From Fredinandcohnia onubensis (GTDB taxonomy: Bacteria > Bacillota > Bacilli > Bacillales > Bacillaceae_L): a DNA stretch of 57,985 nucleotides. Both the position numbers and the translations under genes were made by a program. The notes under the pieces are model-generated. The model ran no database searches. It saw nothing but the letters and a program-made list of their open reading frames with translations, and was not told where the DNA came from. Positions within the stretch are counted from its first letter, which is position 1, and the number at the start of each line of letters is the position of its first letter. Location: assembly GCF_002734215.1 (NCBI RefSeq), contig NZ_NSEB01000005.1, forward strand, positions 1 to 57,985, in the 5' to 3' direction. Positions 46,601-54,790 of the stretch are shown one piece after another.

Positions 46601-48949
46601 TTTGAGGAAATCTTTGACCTGAGTACGCTCAGGGATGGCGAGCTTACAGCTACTTTCCGAGCGACGGATAACGCGGGTAATGTTGGTGAAGCGCAAACCT
46701 TTACGCTTGAAAAAGATACAACAGCACCGGCTGGAGTGGTGACGAATCAGCCTACTTATGTCAACAGCGGAAACCAGTCCAATTTTACAATTACGGGCTC
46801 GAGCGTTGAAGAAGGCGCAACGGTTGAGATGGTAGTGAGTGATGGCACGACAACAGTGAGGCAAACTGCTCAGGTTGTGAACGGAGCTTTCGGTGCCAGT
46901 TTTAACCTGTCGGGGCTGAAGGATGGGACATTAACCTTTGAAGCGCGACAAACTGACGCGTTCGGAAATAGAAGTATCGTTGAAGCGACAACCATTGTGA
47001 AGGATACGGTGGTTGAAAATGCGGTCGCAACGAAAAATGGTTTCCGTTATGAAAACCTGCAGTACATTTATACCGTCATTGGAACCGCTGAAGCAAATGC
47101 GAAGGTGGAAGTATCACTTTTTGATGCCGATAAAAATGTGCTTGTAACGCGAATTGCGAATGCGGACGAGAATGGATTTTACTCCGTAGATGTGTTTGTC
47201 GACAATGCTTCCAAGGTTGCTTCGGCATCTGTTACTCAAACCGATGTCGCTGGAAATACGAGTGAGGTGACGAATGTTTCGTTAAGCTCGTACACCGTTA
47301 CGCAGGGTGATTCCTTGTATGCCGTGGCGAAGCGCTATAATACAACAGTTGATGCATTGATGTCGCTGAACAATTTGACGAGTGACACGATTCAAGCGAA
47401 CCAAACATTGCGCCTGCCGATCACGGCGAGTGAAGTTGTCAATCTTGGCTACATGTATTTTGGAAATACGAAGCAATATGTAAATACAGTAAATTCGACG
47501 GGGCACGCGGTGAACATTGCGTCGCCAAGTTATTTTGATATCAATGCGGATGGAACGCTGAAGCTCACCTACCAGGTAGATCCTAATTTTATCGAGACCA
47601 TGCACCGCCAAGGAATTCGCGTGGTTCCATTTTTAAGTAATCATTGGAACCGCGATGTCGGTCGTGCGATGCTTGCAAACAAGGAGCTTGCGGCTCAACA
47701 GATTGCCGATGCAATCGCGCGCTACAACTTGGATGGGGTCAATGTTGATATTGAAAATGTGACCGATGCTGACCGCGCAAACTATACCGAATTTGTAAGG
47801 TTACTGCGTGAAAAAATACCGCCGACAAAGGAAGTTTCAGTTGCAGTCGCGGCGAATCCAAATGGCTGGGCAGCAGGCTGGCATGGGTCGTATGACTACA
47901 CAAGTCTTGCGAAGTATGCGGATTATCTCATGATTATGGCGTACGATGAGAGCTATCAGGGAGGCGACCCTGGCTCGGTCGCAAGCTATTCGTGGGTTGA
48001 AAAATCAGTTCAGTATGCGCTCGCGCAGGATGTTGCGCCCGATAAAATTGTCCTTGGAATCGCGCATTTTGGACGCTATTGGATCGAGGGTAAAAGCTAT
48101 GGTGGCTTCGGAATTTCGAACACGCAGGTTCAGACGATGATTGACCGCTATAATGGGACCGTTGTGTTTGATGAAGTCAGCAAAACACCAAAAGCGATTA
48201 TCACGATTAAAGCAGGCGATCCCGTGACAGTAGTAAATGGCACTACACTTTCTCCGGGGACCTATACGATTTGGTATGAAAATGAAGAGTCAATAGCTAA
48301 GAAGCTTGAGCTTGTCGGCAAATATAACATTCGCGGTGTCGGCAACTGGAGTCTCGGCCAGGAAAATAAAAATGTCTGGAACAGCTATACGACGACACTG
48401 CCAAACACGGTTCCTGTCGTGTCGCCAGTATATACGGGGCAAGCCCAAAACTATAAAACGTACACCGTATCGGCAGGCGATACGCTCTGGGGAATCGCCA
48501 ATCGAAACGATACGACAGTTAGTGAATTGCGGGAAGCAAATGGGCTAACGACAGATTCACTGTTTGTGGGCCAAGTCTTACGGATTCCGACGGGCGAGGC
48601 AAGTGTAGTCACACCACCTGCTACGTCTGTGCCTGAAACTGGGACAACTGCACCCGTGTATACGGTGAATTATACAGTAGTAGCGGGCGATACGCTGTCA
48701 GGAATTGCTGTTAAAAATGGCACTATCGTGACCGCCATTAAAAATGCTAACAACTTAACATCGGACATGATCTACGTTGGGCAAGTATTAAAAGTGCCAA
48801 CAAACATTGTGACTCACACAGTGGCATCCGGCGAAACCCTGTACAGTATCGCCAAGCGATATAACACTACCGTTGCCAACATCAAAACAACCAACAATCT
48901 AACAAGCGATATACTCAGTATCGGACAAACGTTGAAGATCCAGGTTTAG
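43607..48949 (+). CDS. Giant LysM/Ig-like/GH18 cell-wall or spore glycosidase
   Basis: A protein of 1780 residues. Layout: 57-residue N-terminal extension, hydrophobic export segment (about 59-84, ending NVGAQ), four LysM (about 100-144, 145-190, 218-262, 291-335) with Pro-rich linkers, nine Ig-like repeats of about 95 residues (375-1224) each ending K-D-T, a fifth LysM (1228-1272), a GH18 domain (1278-1590) with DGVNVDIE, so Asp1376, Asp1381 and catalytic Glu1383, and three more LysM to the end. The GH18 part is closest to the YaaH/SleL type of N-acetylglucosaminidases acting on peptidoglycan or cortex. TTG at 43607 has GAGGTG six bases ahead; GTG at 43598 is an alternative. The Ig part is likely a stalk. 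Confidence 0.9.
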   Translation: MEIRGYKLEKNNNEYTLVVYVESHMTEFASEFGNHFHQEKKDLNTQIRHLVKEKFPHLPVRVAKVLAGSMLITTFYLGATAPNVGAQTTSGQTQSINDMYTVKAGDTLYSIATRYNVSVDSIKKVNGLTSNMLFVGQQLRLPFFTYTVSSGDTLYNIAKRYNTTVDQIRSTNQLKSDMLMIGQKLRIPQLQAASTTTPPPAEETVPVEEPAPTPETSTYTVIAGDTLYGISVKFGTTVDQLKSLNNLTTNVLNIGQVLKVPGTTGQVQPVETAPAPTEPEPVPTSPAPATSYTVSAGDTLYNISQRFSVSVSDIQAANNLTSTNLSIGQVLTIPGEANAPEAPVPPPEEPTVAPEEPAPPPADTIAPIVPTLAPIPLVSTANQLNLNVAGTTEANALVTIRITDEVNEPKAIQVKADANGAFQTGIDLSGFRDGSLTITATATDEAGNKSTEAIQTIKKDTKIDAPTIVNTQIINSKSTTAYPVRGTAEPASRVQIVFFDGVNAPITTEILANEKGEFSALVNLGKLRDGPISITTKAVDSFGNESGMTKLTVKKDTTIDAPVFQELPNISGENANGYTFAGTAEPHSTITIRATDGVKPAVEAVITTGENGDFRTNLNLSGLNDGAITFTAIATDEAQNSSKQQQVTVTKDTFVSEPILDTRQSITTQNANSYTLVGMADPGSTVQIVLSDGVNPELTVEAVANDSGEFRTNVDLRTLNDGEIFITASAIDEHGNRSEVEQATLIKETTLAPPVISNTEIINSKNASSYHIFGMAQPGTTVDITVSDGVNPDIITSTTANENGEYNFSVDVSALLDTSLTISAFQTSAAGITSNVSNSTVEKDTQAPTAPIFHNDHFITIENQANYELLGKAEANTDLQIRIYNEYGQEKTVTATTNENGEYRVPVDLTEFSDGDLSFELTQVDQAGNVSPAVTKTLIKDTVGPNAIQMETPLPIFTDNVLVYPIRGVVEPHATVVVEISDGVNAVTKTIETDGDGRFEEIFDLSTLRDGELTATFRATDNAGNVGEAQTFTLEKDTTAPAGVVTNQPTYVNSGNQSNFTITGSSVEEGATVEMVVSDGTTTVRQTAQVVNGAFGASFNLSGLKDGTLTFEARQTDAFGNRSIVEATTIVKDTVVENAVATKNGFRYENLQYIYTVIGTAEANAKVEVSLFDADKNVLVTRIANADENGFYSVDVFVDNASKVASASVTQTDVAGNTSEVTNVSLSSYTVTQGDSLYAVAKRYNTTVDALMSLNNLTSDTIQANQTLRLPITASEVVNLGYMYFGNTKQYVNTVNSTGHAVNIASPSYFDINADGTLKLTYQVDPNFIETMHRQGIRVVPFLSNHWNRDVGRAMLANKELAAQQIADAIARYNLDGVNVDIENVTDADRANYTEFVRLLREKIPPTKEVSVAVAANPNGWAAGWHGSYDYTSLAKYADYLMIMAYDESYQGGDPGSVASYSWVEKSVQYALAQDVAPDKIVLGIAHFGRYWIEGKSYGGFGISNTQVQTMIDRYNGTVVFDEVSKTPKAIITIKAGDPVTVVNGTTLSPGTYTIWYENEESIAKKLELVGKYNIRGVGNWSLGQENKNVWNSYTTTLPNTVPVVSPVYTGQAQNYKTYTVSAGDTLWGIANRNDTTVSELREANGLTTDSLFVGQVLRIPTGEASVVTPPATSVPETGTTAPVYTVNYTVVAGDTLSGIAVKNGTIVTAIKNANNLTSDMIYVGQVLKVPTNIVTHTVASGETLYSIAKRYNTTVANIKTTNNLTSDILSIGQTLKIQV

Positions 48950-48955
48950 GATGTG

Positions 48956-48990
48956 AACCCGAATGCTTTTCGTAGGCATTCGGGTTTTTG
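48956..48990 (+). terminator. Terminator of the LysM/GH18 gene
   Basis: AACCCGAATGC pairs with GCATTCGGGTT around TTTTCGTAG, followed by TTTT. Confidence 0.88.
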
Positions 48991-49010
48991 GTGGTGGGGG
49001 TGAATTGGGC

Positions 49011-49185
49011 TAGTGGCAGTAAATTTGGATTAGTGGGAGTATTTTTTGGATAGTGGCAGTATTTTAAGATTAGCGGCAGTAAATCTGGAATAGTGGCAGT
49101 ATTCGTATTCGGGCTAGTGACAGTAACTTTCAAACAGTGACAGTATTTCTGGGATAGTGATAGTATTTTGAGAATAGTGATAGTA
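49011..49185 (+). repeat. 20-bp phased array, core TAGTGGCAGTA (9 units)
   Basis: Cores of the form TAGTGRCAGTA start at 49011, 49031, 49051, 49071, 49091, 49115, 49135, 49155 and 49175: steps of 20 bp throughout except one of 24. The last two have TAGTGATAGTA. The spacers are AT-rich and differ. Confidence 0.9.
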
Positions 49186-49247
49186 AATCGCCGTTGCGTT
49201 TACCTCACAAAATTTGAAGCGAAATGCTATCGTCTATAAACACTGTT

Positions 49248-49320
49248 TATCAGCCATATTTTCCGAATATCAGCCGAAAATTTTATTTATTGGCCGTAAT
49301 TTTTAATTATCAGCCGTAAA
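49248..49320 (-). repeat. 20-bp phased array, core TATCAGCCGTAA (4 units)
   Basis: TATCAGCCATA, TATCAGCCGAA, TATTGGCCGTAA and TATCAGCCGTAA start at 49248, 49268, 49288 and 49308, exactly 20 bp apart. The core is the reverse complement of that at 10268-10340. Two more distant TTATCGCC words at 49413 and 49453 keep a 40-bp step. Confidence 0.8.
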
Positions 49321-49544
49321 TCGTCGTTCGGAGTTTTTAGATTGTCTTTATTTTAATAAAAACAATCATTCACTAGTGCGGATCGCCAGTAAAATAATGG
49401 CGAAAATACAATTTATCGCCGGTTTCATTAAAATATTTCAAATTGAATGAATTTATCGCCAATAGACCACATCGCCCACTGAAATATCCGAAAAAAAGTG
49501 ATATGATAGTGTCATAGGATAACAAAGAAGGGTGAATGAATTTC

Positions 49545-50630
49545 ATGAAGGTAGCGGGACGGAATAACCAATGCACGTGCGGGAGTGGGAAAAAGTATAA
49601 AAGATGCTGTGGACGGTCTGCGGTAGTTTCCATTGACCAAGTCGTTGAAAATGAACTGAACGATGTCCAACATGATATGTTTCAGTACGCCATTCATTTG
49701 TATGATGAGTTTTTTGATGACGTTCTGGATGAGTATGGTGATATTTTTGATGAGCTACCAGATGATGTGTACGATTTATTTTCATTCTTTTCACGAGTTT
49801 GGATCATTAGTTCGATTCCGGCCGATGGAAAAACGATTTTAGAAGAGTATGTTGATATGTACGGTCCAAAATATAGCCGTCCACGGACGCGGGACCTTTT
49901 ACAGAGATGGAAGGCTGCAAGACCTTCTGCATATACGGTGACTGAGGTTGATGAGCGGAGAACGTATATGACGGTTCAGGATATTTTTACGGAAGATGAG
50001 CATCAGGTGCGAATTTATGAGACGGAAACAGATGTGGAAGCAGGCTATTTTGTGTTCGGAATGTTACTGCCTGCAGGTGCGAACTCGATCTTTTTCCCGA
50101 CATTTCTTGAATTGCCAACGGAGTTTGCAGGCGATATGCGTAACATGATTCTCGAACTCTATAAACAAAGCGGTGAGACGAGTCCGGTTGAGTTTATGTC
50201 CAATGAATTTATCGATGTATTCATGGTTTTTATGTTCGGAAAGGCGAAAGTATCTGCGGATGATTACCAGTGGCAGACGCCAAAACAGCAAGAGGTCGCC
50301 GAAATGTTTCAGATTCGGATGAAAGAGTACGATTACGACGAGGAGATCGTTGGAATTGGACTTTCGCTATGGCATAAATACTGCAAGCGCAAAAATCCAA
50401 GGATCATCAAAACAGGTATTTACGAGGCAGCTTTGGTCTACATGCTTGAAATGATCTATCCATACGAGGGTCTTTCTACGCACGAGGAGCTTGCTGAAGA
50501 ATTTGATGTGTCACCAAGCAGCATCTCGACAAAATTTAGAGAACTCGAAAAAGTCCTTCAGGAAGAACTCGAGAAATACGATGAAATTATCAATGGCCCT
50601 GATATAGATGATGAATTTTTGTTCGATTAA
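49545..50630 (+). CDS. SEC-C motif protein with a C-terminal HTH
   Basis: A 361-residue protein. A SEC-C zinc-binding motif stands at the N terminus: NNQCTCGSGKKYKRCCG (Cys-x-Cys, then Cys-Cys), the same as in SecA tails. The middle is acidic and helical (EFFDDVLDEYGDIFDELPDD). Residues about 310-350 look like an HTH: LSTHEELAEEFDVSPSSIST. The ATG at 49545 is better placed than that at 49536 with respect to AAGGGTG. The combination points to a nucleic-acid- or ribosome-linked regulator; function unknown. It is monocistronic with its own terminator. Confidence 0.85.
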   Translation: MKVAGRNNQCTCGSGKKYKRCCGRSAVVSIDQVVENELNDVQHDMFQYAIHLYDEFFDDVLDEYGDIFDELPDDVYDLFSFFSRVWIISSIPADGKTILEEYVDMYGPKYSRPRTRDLLQRWKAARPSAYTVTEVDERRTYMTVQDIFTEDEHQVRIYETETDVEAGYFVFGMLLPAGANSIFFPTFLELPTEFAGDMRNMILELYKQSGETSPVEFMSNEFIDVFMVFMFGKAKVSADDYQWQTPKQQEVAEMFQIRMKEYDYDEEIVGIGLSLWHKYCKRKNPRIIKTGIYEAALVYMLEMIYPYEGLSTHEELAEEFDVSPSSISTKFRELEKVLQEELEKYDEIINGPDIDDEFLFD

Positions 50631-50641
50631 TAAAAACCACT

Positions 50642-50672
50642 AACAATCCATTTGATGGGTTGTTTTTTTTAT
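50642..50672 (+). terminator. Terminator of the SEC-C gene
   Basis: AACAATCCA pairs with TGGGTTGTT (one mismatch/wobble) around TTTGA, followed by eight T. Confidence 0.8.
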
Positions 50673-50750
50673 GGGTAGCATCTTTGTTTAAGGTGAAATT
50701 GGGAAAAAATTTGCGAAAAATGAATATGTAAAATTTTCTAAAAAAGGGGA

Positions 50751-50795
50751 TTGCTATTTCTACTATCGCTATGTTAGCATACTTGTATACAAGTA
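50751..50795 (+). promoter_or_regulatory. Promoter and GntR-type operator of the sugar-acid operon
   Basis: TTGCTA (50751-50756) and TAGCAT (50775-50780) with an 18-bp spacer and a TG before the -10 form a plausible promoter. Right behind is TACTTGTATACAAGTA (50780-50795), a perfect 16-bp palindrome with the GT-N-AC core seen in operators of FadR/GntR-family repressors. No GntR gene is linked, so the regulator must lie elsewhere. Confidence 0.6.
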
Positions 50796-50945
50796 CTCAT
50801 GTATTTAACAAATTCATCTAAGTAAGCCAGACTATATTTTTTTAACTTCGATGAAAGGGCTTACTTGACAAAAAAGACCATTTTCTTGCAAAAAAAGGGT
50901 CCGTAATGGGATTCTAGGTGCCAGGAAACACAGAGGAGGATATAA

Positions 50946-51950
50946 ATGTATATTGCTTTTGAGGATATGAAGCATGAAGTTAAACAAGCATTTTTACGAA
51001 ATGGACTTAGCGAAGAGCAAGCAGAGCTTTGTTCACAGGTGCATACGGAAAACAGTAGAGATGGAATTGAATCTCATGGCTTGAACCGTGTTCCTCGTTT
51101 TCTGAATTACGTTAAAAAAGGTTGGATCAATCTTGAGGCTGAGCTTGAATTAGTGAACAGCTTCGGTGTTGTTGAACAATATGATGGACATCGTGGTATA
51201 GGTATTATCAATGCGAAAAAAGCTTCACAGCGCGCGATTGAATTAGCGAAAGAAAATGGTGTTGGAATTGTGGCTTTACGTAACACAACACACTGGATGC
51301 GCGGTGGTACATATATTCTAGATATGATTAATGAAGGATTAATGGGAATTAGCTGGACAAATACAGAATCTTGTATGCCAGCATGGGGCTCTGCGAATCA
51401 AAATATCGGGAACAATCCAATCTGTATGGGTATTCCGCGAGAAGAAGGTCCATTCCTGCTAGATATGGCTGCAAGCCAATTTTCTTGGGGTAAAATTCAA
51501 GTAACACGGCTAGCTGAAAAACAGTTACCATTTGCAGGTGGATTTGATTCTGAAGGTAACGTGACAACAGACCCAGGTAAGATTGAGGATTCTGGAAGAA
51601 TTATGCCAATGGGTTACTGGAAAGGTTCAAGCTTTGCGATTTTACTAGATTTATTTGGATCTGTTCTTGCAAACGGTAACACAACAGCCATGATGGATGA
51701 GATTAATCAAGGAAGCTGTACAGGATGTTCGCAAATCTACATGGCATTTGATCCTAAGCGCTTTATTACAGAGGAGCAAATGGAATCGATTATCCAAGGT
51801 ACCGTAGACCAACTAAAGAACAGCACACCAATTCAAGAAGGTGCGACAGTACGTTACCCTGGTGAAGGTCAAGCAGCAGCTCGTGAAAGAAGTAAGACAG
51901 AAGGCATTCATGCAGATGATTCTGTTTGGGAAAAGGTTAAGAGTCTATAA
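50946..51950 (+). CDS. YiaK-like 2,3-diketo-L-gulonate reductase family (Ldh_2/MdhE fold)
   Basis: A 334-residue NAD(P)H-dependent oxidoreductase of the malate/lactate/ureidoglycolate dehydrogenase (Ldh_2) family. The best family match I can name is YiaK: SHGLNRVPRFLNYV near residue 44, VALRNTTHWMRGG near 113, the LAEKQLPFAGGFDSEGN stretch near 190 and RIMPMGYWKGSSF near 218 are YiaK-type. Catalytic His in SHG and the HWM pair are intact. GAGGAGG lies ahead of the ATG. First gene of the operon; YiaK is likewise coupled to a TRAP transporter (YiaMNO). Confidence 0.88.
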   Translation: MYIAFEDMKHEVKQAFLRNGLSEEQAELCSQVHTENSRDGIESHGLNRVPRFLNYVKKGWINLEAELELVNSFGVVEQYDGHRGIGIINAKKASQRAIELAKENGVGIVALRNTTHWMRGGTYILDMINEGLMGISWTNTESCMPAWGSANQNIGNNPICMGIPREEGPFLLDMAASQFSWGKIQVTRLAEKQLPFAGGFDSEGNVTTDPGKIEDSGRIMPMGYWKGSSFAILLDLFGSVLANGNTTAMMDEINQGSCTGCSQIYMAFDPKRFITEEQMESIIQGTVDQLKNSTPIQEGATVRYPGEGQAAARERSKTEGIHADDSVWEKVKSL

Positions 51951-52052
51951 GACTTTTACCCTTTTTCAACAGACAGACAGTATGGAAAATTCACTTAACT
52001 GACAGCGTTTGCGGTTGAGTGGTGATGAAATTGCGGAGGTGTAGTAGACAAC

Positions 52053-53021
52053 ATGACTGAAAGAAAAGTGATTATTACAGATTGTGATCATGATAATTTT
52101 GATGCAGAGCAAACTGTATTTTCGAAAGCAGGTTATTCATTTGAATTGCTTCAGTGCAAGACGGAGGATGATGTGATTAACCAGTGCCAGGGTGCTGTAG
52201 CGTTCATTAACCAATATGCACCGATTACAGAAAAAGTTTTTGCTAGTTTGCCAGATTTGAAGTTTGTCGTACGCTACGGAGTTGGCGTTGATAACGTCGA
52301 TTTGAAAGCGGCAACAAAATATGGCGTGCAGGTTTGTAATGTGCCTGACTATGGAACGAATGAAGTGGCTGACCATGCATTAGCTTTAATGTTAGCGTTA
52401 ACACGAAAAATTACATTCATGAACCAGCTTGTAAAATCAGGTACATGGGATTATTCAAAAAGTATTCCTGTCTACCGCCACAGTGTACAAACTGTAGGAA
52501 TCATCGGCCTTGGCCGGATTGGTACAGCTTTTGCTCATAAGGTCCATGCTCTTGGCTGTAGGGTGATTGTTAATGACATTAATGAAAAAGAAACATATCC
52601 AGACTTTGTCGAGTTTGTTTCACTTGAAGAATTGCTTAAACAATCAGATGTGGTTTCCATCCACTGTGCACTAGACACGTCAAGAAATTTAATTAGTGAA
52701 AAAGAGCTTCAACTCATGAAGCCTTCTGCTTATATTGTCAATGTTTCCCGCGGCGGCATCATTGATGAGGATGCTCTAGATCGCGCCCTTGAAGAAAACT
52801 GGATTGCTGGAGCGGCCATTGATGTGGCGAAGTCTGAGCCAATGGGCGCAGACGCCAAATTAATGAGACATGAAAACTTCCTGATTACGCCACATATGGC
52901 TTGGTATTCAGAGGAAGCAGCAGTTGAGTTGAAACGCAAGGTTGCAGAGGAAACAGTCAGATTTTTAAATGGGGAGCAGGTTCATTACGCTGTAAACCAA
53001 TTAACCGTAGGTAGTAAATAA
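52053..53021 (+). CDS. D-isomer-specific 2-hydroxyacid dehydrogenase (CtBP/SerA-like)
   Basis: A 322-residue dehydrogenase. It has the catalytic-domain segment VRYGVGVDNVDLKAA near residue 73, the Rossmann nucleotide motif GIIGLGRIGTAFAHK near 150, Arg in VNVSRGGIIDEDAL near 232, Glu in IDVAKSEP near 261 and the catalytic His in ITPHMAWYSEEA near 281. These are all the family's catalytic residues. It should reduce or oxidise a 2-hydroxy/2-keto acid made in the operon's pathway; the substrate is not certain. GGAGGTG stands 11 bases before the ATG. Confidence 0.9.
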   Translation: MTERKVIITDCDHDNFDAEQTVFSKAGYSFELLQCKTEDDVINQCQGAVAFINQYAPITEKVFASLPDLKFVVRYGVGVDNVDLKAATKYGVQVCNVPDYGTNEVADHALALMLALTRKITFMNQLVKSGTWDYSKSIPVYRHSVQTVGIIGLGRIGTAFAHKVHALGCRVIVNDINEKETYPDFVEFVSLEELLKQSDVVSIHCALDTSRNLISEKELQLMKPSAYIVNVSRGGIIDEDALDRALEENWIAGAAIDVAKSEPMGADAKLMRHENFLITPHMAWYSEEAAVELKRKVAEETVRFLNGEQVHYAVNQLTVGSK

Positions 53022-53047
53022 ACTTAAATATATAGGAGTGAAGGAAA

Positions 53048-54085
53048 ATGAAAAAGGGGATTAAATTATTTTCAATTCTTGCAGTAGCAATTCTTATGAT
53101 GTCATTCTTGGCAGCATGTGGAGGAGGCAGCTCAGACTCAACTTCTGGTGGAGATTCTGAAGGCAAAAAAGATACAAAGGTTTTAAAACTAGGCTTTAAC
53201 CAACCAGAAAACCACCCACAATATAAAGCTATGGAAGAATTCAGTGAAAAGTTTTACGAAGATACAGATGGCGCTTATAAGATTGAAATCTATCCAAACG
53301 AATTACTAGGCGCTCAGCGTGAAGTTCTTGAATTAGTTCAATCTGGTACAGTTGCCATGTCAATCACACCAGGAAGTTTATTAGAAAACATAAACCCAGA
53401 TTTCGTGGTATTTAACTTACCATATGTATTTGATTCTGTAGAACACCAACAGGCTGTTCTGAACAACCCTGATGTAACAGGTGAGTTATTCTCTTCTTTA
53501 GAAGGAAATGGTTTAACGGTTCTAGGTGGATTCCACGGTGGAGTACGTAACGTATACAACAGTGAGAAGCCAGTTAATACACCTGATGATTTAAAAGGTA
53601 TGAAGGTTCGTGTTATGGAATCTGATACAAATATTCAAATGATGGAACTTATGGGTGGCGTTGGTACACCAATGGGACAAGGTGAAGTATACACGGCTAT
53701 TCAATCCGGAGTTCTTGAAGGTGGAGAAAATAACGAGTTAATCTATAACAACTTAAAGCATGTTGAAATTGCACCATATTATTCTTACACAAAACACTTA
53801 ATGGTACCTGACTATCTAATGATTAATGCAGATGTGTTAAAAGGTATGTCGGAAGAGCATCAAAAAGCTCTACGTGAAGGTCTTACTTCAGCATTCGACC
53901 GTGAATTCGAATTATTCGCTGAGTTCGTTGCAGAAGCAAAGGCAGCAGCAGAAGAGCAAGGTGCTAAGTTTAACGATGTTGATATTACAATCTTCCAAGA
54001 TGCAGTTGCACCATTATTAGAAGAAAAATTAGCAAATGATTTCCAAAAAGATCTATATGAAAAGGTACGTGAATCAGCTCAATAA
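53048..54085 (+). CDS. TRAP transporter solute-binding lipoprotein (DctP family)
   Basis: A 345-residue extracytoplasmic binding protein. The signal peptide ends in the lipobox LAACGGG (Cys24), so it is tethered to the membrane. The mature part follows the DctP fold with LGFNQPENHPQYKAMEEFSE near residue 50, IEIYPNELLGAQREVLELVQ near 80 and the substrate-carboxylate-binding Arg in DDLKGMKVRVMES near 178. It should deliver a sugar acid to the membrane subunits encoded next. A GC-rich stem-loop follows the gene. Confidence 0.93.
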   Translation: MKKGIKLFSILAVAILMMSFLAACGGGSSDSTSGGDSEGKKDTKVLKLGFNQPENHPQYKAMEEFSEKFYEDTDGAYKIEIYPNELLGAQREVLELVQSGTVAMSITPGSLLENINPDFVVFNLPYVFDSVEHQQAVLNNPDVTGELFSSLEGNGLTVLGGFHGGVRNVYNSEKPVNTPDDLKGMKVRVMESDTNIQMMELMGGVGTPMGQGEVYTAIQSGVLEGGENNELIYNNLKHVEIAPYYSYTKHLMVPDYLMINADVLKGMSEEHQKALREGLTSAFDREFELFAEFVAEAKAAAEEQGAKFNDVDITIFQDAVAPLLEEKLANDFQKDLYEKVRESAQ

Positions 54086-54098
54086 AGTGAAACATCAT

Positions 54099-54122
54099 CC
54101 AGGGGGGAGCTATAACCCCCCT
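54099..54122 (+). other. Stem-loop between dctP- and dctQ-type genes
   Basis: CAGGGGGG pairs perfectly with CCCCCCTG around AGCTATAA. It lacks a T-tract, so it more likely protects the 3' end of the binding-protein mRNA (giving higher levels of it than of the membrane subunits) than ends transcription. Confidence 0.6.
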
Positions 54123-54272
54123 GAATGGTAGATGAGCCCACATGATGTGCGTTCTTAGTCTTTGTTCTTCTTAATCGGGCAATCGTTCCCCCTAACTCAT
54201 TGACTTCCAAATGAGGTCTTTGATTATGGGGGAAAATGCTCATTAATGCGGGATAAATAATGGAGTGATTAT

Positions 54273-54764
54273 ATGAAACTCATCAAAAGTATATTAGACA
54301 AAATATTAAGCGTAATCTGCATTATTTTGTTCGCGGCCATGGTAGTACTTGTTACTTGGCAAGTTATTACTCGGTTCATTTTTAACGATCCGAGTGCTTT
54401 TTCAGAAGAGCTTGCGAAGTACTGCTTTGTGTGGCTCGGACTGTTTGGAGCAGCATTTTTATTTGGGGAAAATGGTCATATGGCGATGGACTTTATCAAG
54501 GATAAATTTCCAAGACCACTTAGACTGGGTGTTGAATTATTCATTCAGCTTGTCATCATCGCATTTGCTGCGATTGTTCTCGTCAAAGGTGGAGGCAATG
54601 CCGCTGAACTAGCATGGAATCAAGTTAACCCAAGTCTTAAGCTTCCGATGGGCTATTTATATTTGGGGATTCCAATGAGTGGTGCCTTTATCATTTTCTA
54701 TGCTATTAATTGCATCTATTTAATTTTAGCGAAAAAGCAAACTTTAGAAGAGCAGCAGCAATAA
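54273..54764 (+). CDS. TRAP transporter small membrane subunit (DctQ family)
   Basis: A 163-residue protein with four membrane segments (about 12-33, 48-65, 86-108, 130-150). It has the family stretch VVLVTWQVITRFIFNDPSAF followed by SEELAKYCFVWLGLFGAAF and a charged end. It overlaps neither neighbour and the DctM gene begins 27 bases after its stop. It forms the transporter with the large subunit, driven by a sodium gradient in this family. Confidence 0.92.
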   Translation: MKLIKSILDKILSVICIILFAAMVVLVTWQVITRFIFNDPSAFSEELAKYCFVWLGLFGAAFLFGENGHMAMDFIKDKFPRPLRLGVELFIQLVIIAFAAIVLVKGGGNAAELAWNQVNPSLKLPMGYLYLGIPMSGAFIIFYAINCIYLILAKKQTLEEQQQ

Positions 54765-54790
54765 CTTCTTTTGTAGGAAGGAGATCGAAT

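Larger units (their letters stand above)
48991..49544. other. 550-bp intergenic region with stacked phased arrays
   Basis: Between the LysM/GH18 gene and the SEC-C gene. Holds the nine-unit TAGTGGCAGTA array, the four-unit TATCAGCCGTAA array and further TTATCGCC words at 49413 and 49453 (40 bp apart). No gene. Confidence 0.7.

Noticed and set aside
46064-47611. Several antisense ORFs within the LysM/Ig/GH18 gene
   Set aside because: They mirror the GC-biased Ig repeats of the real gene and lack ribosome sites.
49011-49320. CRISPR array
   Set aside because: The repeats are only 8-12 bp with 8-13 bp spacers and steps of 20-21 bp; CRISPR repeats are 23 bp or longer with spacers of about 30 bp, and there are no cas genes in the window.
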